From NCBI RefSeq assembly GCF_036108815.1, contig NZ_CP107985.1, positions 434,001 to 498,000 on the forward strand: a DNA stretch of 64,000 nucleotides. The letters are read 5' to 3'. Positions 61,899 to 64,000 of the stretch are shown piece after piece; the first letter of the stretch is position 1, and each line of letters opens with the position of its first letter. The stretch is from Streptomyces sp. NBC_00353. GTDB taxonomy: Bacteria; Actinomycetota; Actinomycetes; Streptomycetales; Streptomycetaceae. A program made the position numbers and the translations under genes. The notes beneath the pieces were generated by a model that was not told the DNA's origin, made no database searches, and saw only the letters and a list, made by a program, of their open reading frames with translations.

Positions 61899-62570
61899 CT
61901 ACTTATCGTGCTGTCGGCGCACCATCTCGGTGATCCAGATGGGCGCGAACGGAGACGTGCAGCCCGGGGAAGTCGGGTAGTCCTTGAGTACCTCCAGGCG
62001 CTCACCGATGCCGATTGCATGGATGCGGTGTTCAGGGTGCTCGATCCCGATCTGAGCCAGGCAGTGGTTCATCGCCCACTGCAGGCGATCCGGTGCGTCT
62101 TTCATCTCCGCCTCGACGACGTCCAACAGTCCTGCAAGGTCGAGGCCCTCGGGCTTCTTCGCCACGCGTTCGGTGGTCAGCGCCCAGCCGGCACTCGCGA
62201 CCACTGGATCCGGATCGACGAACCAGGCCAGGCGCAGCTCTTCGGAGTGCGGGTTCTTCTTCACCACGTAGTTCACGAGCCAGTCGTGCACCTTGGGTGT
62301 GCGCGCCTCGCGCAACATGACGTCCAACTCGTCACGCTCGAACGCCTTCGGGCGGAAGATCAGGATCGCCAGCAGTCTCGCCGCGGTGTCATCCGTCTCC
62401 CAGAGCCGGCACGCGAGTTCCTGCTGCGTCTTCAGCCGCTTCGCGAGCGCGCGCAGCTTGCTGAGGTTCACGCCGTGATCGTCACCGTGTTTCTCGTTCA
62501 CCTCGCGCGTCTTCGGGTCCTCGAGCTCAGCCAGCTCGGCCATCACCTCGGCCACCATCGTCTCGGCCAC
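61899..62570 (-). CDS. DNA alkylation repair protein, AlkD-like
   Basis: A 223-aa alpha-helical protein made of HEAT-like repeats: ALAKRLKTQQELACRLWETD, then TAARLLAILIFRPKAFERDE, KVHDWLVNYVVKKNPHSEEL, LAWFVDPDPVVASAGWALTT and LLDVVEAEMKDAPDRLQWAM, NHCLAQIGIEHPEHRIHAIG. This is the AlkD/AlkC fold of base-excision glycosylases. The catalytic Asp position is not securely assigned by eye. Start and length are normal. It stands alone, next to the IS5 remnant. Confidence 0.87.
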   Translation of the reverse strand: MAETMVAEVMAELAELEDPKTREVNEKHGDDHGVNLSKLRALAKRLKTQQELACRLWETDDTAARLLAILIFRPKAFERDELDVMLREARTPKVHDWLVNYVVKKNPHSEELRLAWFVDPDPVVASAGWALTTERVAKKPEGLDLAGLLDVVEAEMKDAPDRLQWAMNHCLAQIGIEHPEHRIHAIGIGERLEVLKDYPTSPGCTSPFAPIWITEMVRRQHDK

Positions 62571-62796
62571 CCCAGCCTCCTGTCCCTCAGGTGCGCGATA
62601 CAGCCTATGGCGGAAGTCGGTCTCCTGTCGTACACGACGGTTCCACGGCAGCCACCGACACGAAGTCCTCCGTCCGTGCGCCCCCCATCGTGCTGGGTTT
62701 GCCGGGATCCGGAAGCCGTCCCTCTCACAGACTGCCGTGCGACCTGGGTGTATTCCTGTCTCCGGCTGATGGAAGCTAGGGCGGAGGGGGTGGGCG

Positions 62797-63579
62797 ATGA
62801 CAACAGCGCGGGCGAAGGCTCACAGCACGGGCGGACTGCCGAGCAAGGACGGTGCCGACCGGCGGTCGCCGGGTCGGGCGAGGTTCATGGGCGTGCTGCT
62901 GATCCTGCTGTCCCTGATATCGGCGGCAGCCTGCTACTTGGTGTTCTCCTGGTGGTTGCCCTCCGACAGCGAGCGCTACCAGGACTACCGCGCGGCCGAG
63001 GCGTGCTCCTCCCGCGCGATGGAACAGGGGCAGACGGACTGCCTGAGTACCTGGCACCTCACCGTGGTGAAGACGGTGAACAAGACCTCGGGCAAGAGCT
63101 CCTCCTACGAGGCAACCCTGAAGGATCGGGACTCCTGGCAGGGAACCGTGTCCTTCGGCGACCCGGGGCCGCTCTTGGAGCGGCTCGCGCCCGGCGACCA
63201 GGTCACGGCCACCGCCTGGCGGCGCGACATCGTGGTGCTCAGCAAGAGCGGCGTACGGCAGAACACCTCGGAGGCGCCCCGTGACGAGCTCCAGATGAAC
63301 GCTGCCATCGGCGTGCTTGCCGCGCTCGTCGCGGCTCAGACCTTCGTGTTCGGTGCGGTGCGTCTTGCCCGGCCCCGTGACTACGAGCCCTTCACCTGGA
63401 ATCCGTACGGCAAGCGGCTGCTCATCACCATCACCGCGGTCTGTTTCGGGGTGGGCCTGCCTGCGACGTGGATCGGCATCCCGTGGTGGACCGTGCCCGC
63501 CGTCGCCGTACCCGTGGTGGTGTGCGCGGCGGGGCTGATGCATCGCCGCGCACGGCCCCGAGCCGCAGGCGGAGTGTGA
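62797..63579 (+). CDS. Membrane protein (260 aa)
   Basis: A protein with an early membrane helix (FMGVLLILLSLISAAACYLV), a large extracytoplasmic domain (about 110 residues, with cysteines at 68 and 80, QDYRAAEACSSRAMEQGQTD), and three more helices at the C-terminus (AAIGVLAALVAAQTFVFGAV; LLITITAVCFGVGLPATWIG; VPAVAVPVVVCAAGLMHRRA). This arrangement occurs in many streptomycete proteins of unknown role. The start has no strong ribosome site; the second helix pair is clear. Confidence 0.75.
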   Translation: MTTARAKAHSTGGLPSKDGADRRSPGRARFMGVLLILLSLISAAACYLVFSWWLPSDSERYQDYRAAEACSSRAMEQGQTDCLSTWHLTVVKTVNKTSGKSSSYEATLKDRDSWQGTVSFGDPGPLLERLAPGDQVTATAWRRDIVVLSKSGVRQNTSEAPRDELQMNAAIGVLAALVAAQTFVFGAVRLARPRDYEPFTWNPYGKRLLITITAVCFGVGLPATWIGIPWWTVPAVAVPVVVCAAGLMHRRARPRAAGGV

Positions 63580-63803
63580 CGGCCCTGGTGAATGCCGGTG
63601 TGCTGGTGTGAGGGGCATGTGAGTCGGACAAGATCAACCCTGGGTATTCAGCGGAATTGGGTGACCTGACGCTCCGATAGCAGAAAGGAGCCGTTGACCT
63701 GCAAGGATGCGAGTGTCGAGATCGTATCCGTAGCAGTGAGCAAGGCACCTTTCCGGTGACTGAGCGTACGGGGTGGGATCGTAGGCTGACGGGAAGAGGC
63801 TGA

Positions 63804-63941
63804 TCAGGCGTGAAGCACGATCGCGACTGCCAGTTGGACCAGCACCCCCGCACGTTCCCGCCGCCCGACCGCCGTGCTGGACGGCAGTACGTTGCCCAGC
63901 GCCCCGGTCAGACCTGTGAGATCCGCGCACCGGCGCAACAG
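63804..63941 (-). pseudogene. IS1380-family transposase N-terminal fragment
   Basis: Reads CADLTGLTGALGNVLPSSTA, then VGRRERAGVLVQLAVAIVLH, matching the N-terminus of IS1380 transposases (GLTxALxxVLPSSTAxGxRERxxVLVQLAVAIVLG). It ends in a premature TGA after 45 codons; the catalytic domain is gone. Confidence 0.65.
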
Positions 63942-63954
63942 GACCGGCTCCGCG

Positions 63955-64000
63955 GGCAGCGGTCACCTTCAAGAAGATGTTCGGGTTTCATCCGGGCGAA
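63955..64000 (+). pseudogene. IS1380-family transposase internal fragment (continues past the window)
   Basis: The plus-strand end reads AVTFKKMFGFHPGE, matching the conserved VTFKKMFGFHPLCAFVDH segment of IS1380 transposases. It is opposite in strand to the fragment at 63804, so two copies or a rearrangement meet here. The window ends before more can be said. Confidence 0.55.

Noticed and set aside
1..64000. tRNA, rRNA and CRISPR arrays
   Set aside because: No tRNA-like cloverleaf, rRNA sequence or regularly spaced repeats were seen by eye on either strand.

Overview
The window is high-GC actinomycete DNA and almost certainly comes from a Streptomyces chromosome. Third-position GC is high throughout, GTG and TTG starts are common, and there is an SsgA-like sporulation protein (36.6 kb), two multidomain SpoIIE-type phosphatases, a CspA-type cold-shock protein, and Streptomyces-style hypothetical proteins (DUF402, DUF5994, Tudor-like DUF2945). 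The density of transposase fragments and broken genes suggests an accessory or arm-like region rather than the core. All family names below come from reading the translations by eye; no database search was run.

Layout. 0-8 kb: the C-terminal part of a GH38 alpha-mannosidase, small hypothetical proteins, an APH(4)/hygromycin-kinase-like gene that may be leaderless, and two diverging DUF5994 paralogues. 8.2-13.2 kb: an insertion-sequence graveyard with a frameshifted serine recombinase, a 3'-truncated PP2C phosphatase, one recognisable IS with near-perfect 31-bp terminal inverted repeats, and shreds of at least four other transposase families. 13.6-20.5 kb: a same-strand locus encoding a Tat-signal isochorismatase-like hydrolase, complete TatB, TatA and TatC, an MFS exporter, a luciferase-like monooxygenase and an FMN reductase. 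20.5-24.2 kb: decayed DNA around a MarR regulator. 24.2-26.7 kb: divergent HxlR regulator and SDR-MFS pair. 26.7-28.1 kb: more debris, including a TniB-like fragment. 28.1-31.9 kb: LysR regulator facing two NTF2-like genes (one broken), a tautomerase half, a hypothetical protein and a DUF302 protein. 31.9-35.9 kb: a decayed DUF262/DUF1524 (GmrSD-like) gene and other remnants.

36-40 kb: two small exported proteins with a shared promoter and leader, flanking an SsgA-like and an FUSC/aromatic-acid-exporter gene, then cspA. 40.7-45.7 kb: FabV-type enoyl reductase, VOC protein, an intact-looking IS110 transposase, an IS5 scrap and a large glycosyltransferase-like membrane protein. 46.1-50.4 kb: a tight four-gene operon of GntR regulator, ADP-ribosylglycohydrolase (interrupted by an in-frame TAG), NCS1 permease and PfkB kinase, which looks like nucleoside or base uptake and salvage. 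50.6-54.2 kb: Nudix, TetR with divergent GNAT and a perfect operator, a PH-domain-like membrane protein and a Tudor-like protein. 54.6-59.3 kb: two adjacent PAS-GAF-SpoIIE phosphatases, one with a C-terminal anti-sigma kinase domain. 60.2-64 kb: LLM oxidoreductase, IS5 pseudogene, AlkD-like protein, membrane protein, and IS1380 scraps at the right edge.

The locus most worth attention is the 13.6-20.5 kb Tat cluster. A full TatABC set sits beside a single obvious Tat substrate and a two-component flavin monooxygenase with an exporter, which is unlike the usual streptomycete arrangement in which tatB is unlinked from tatAC.
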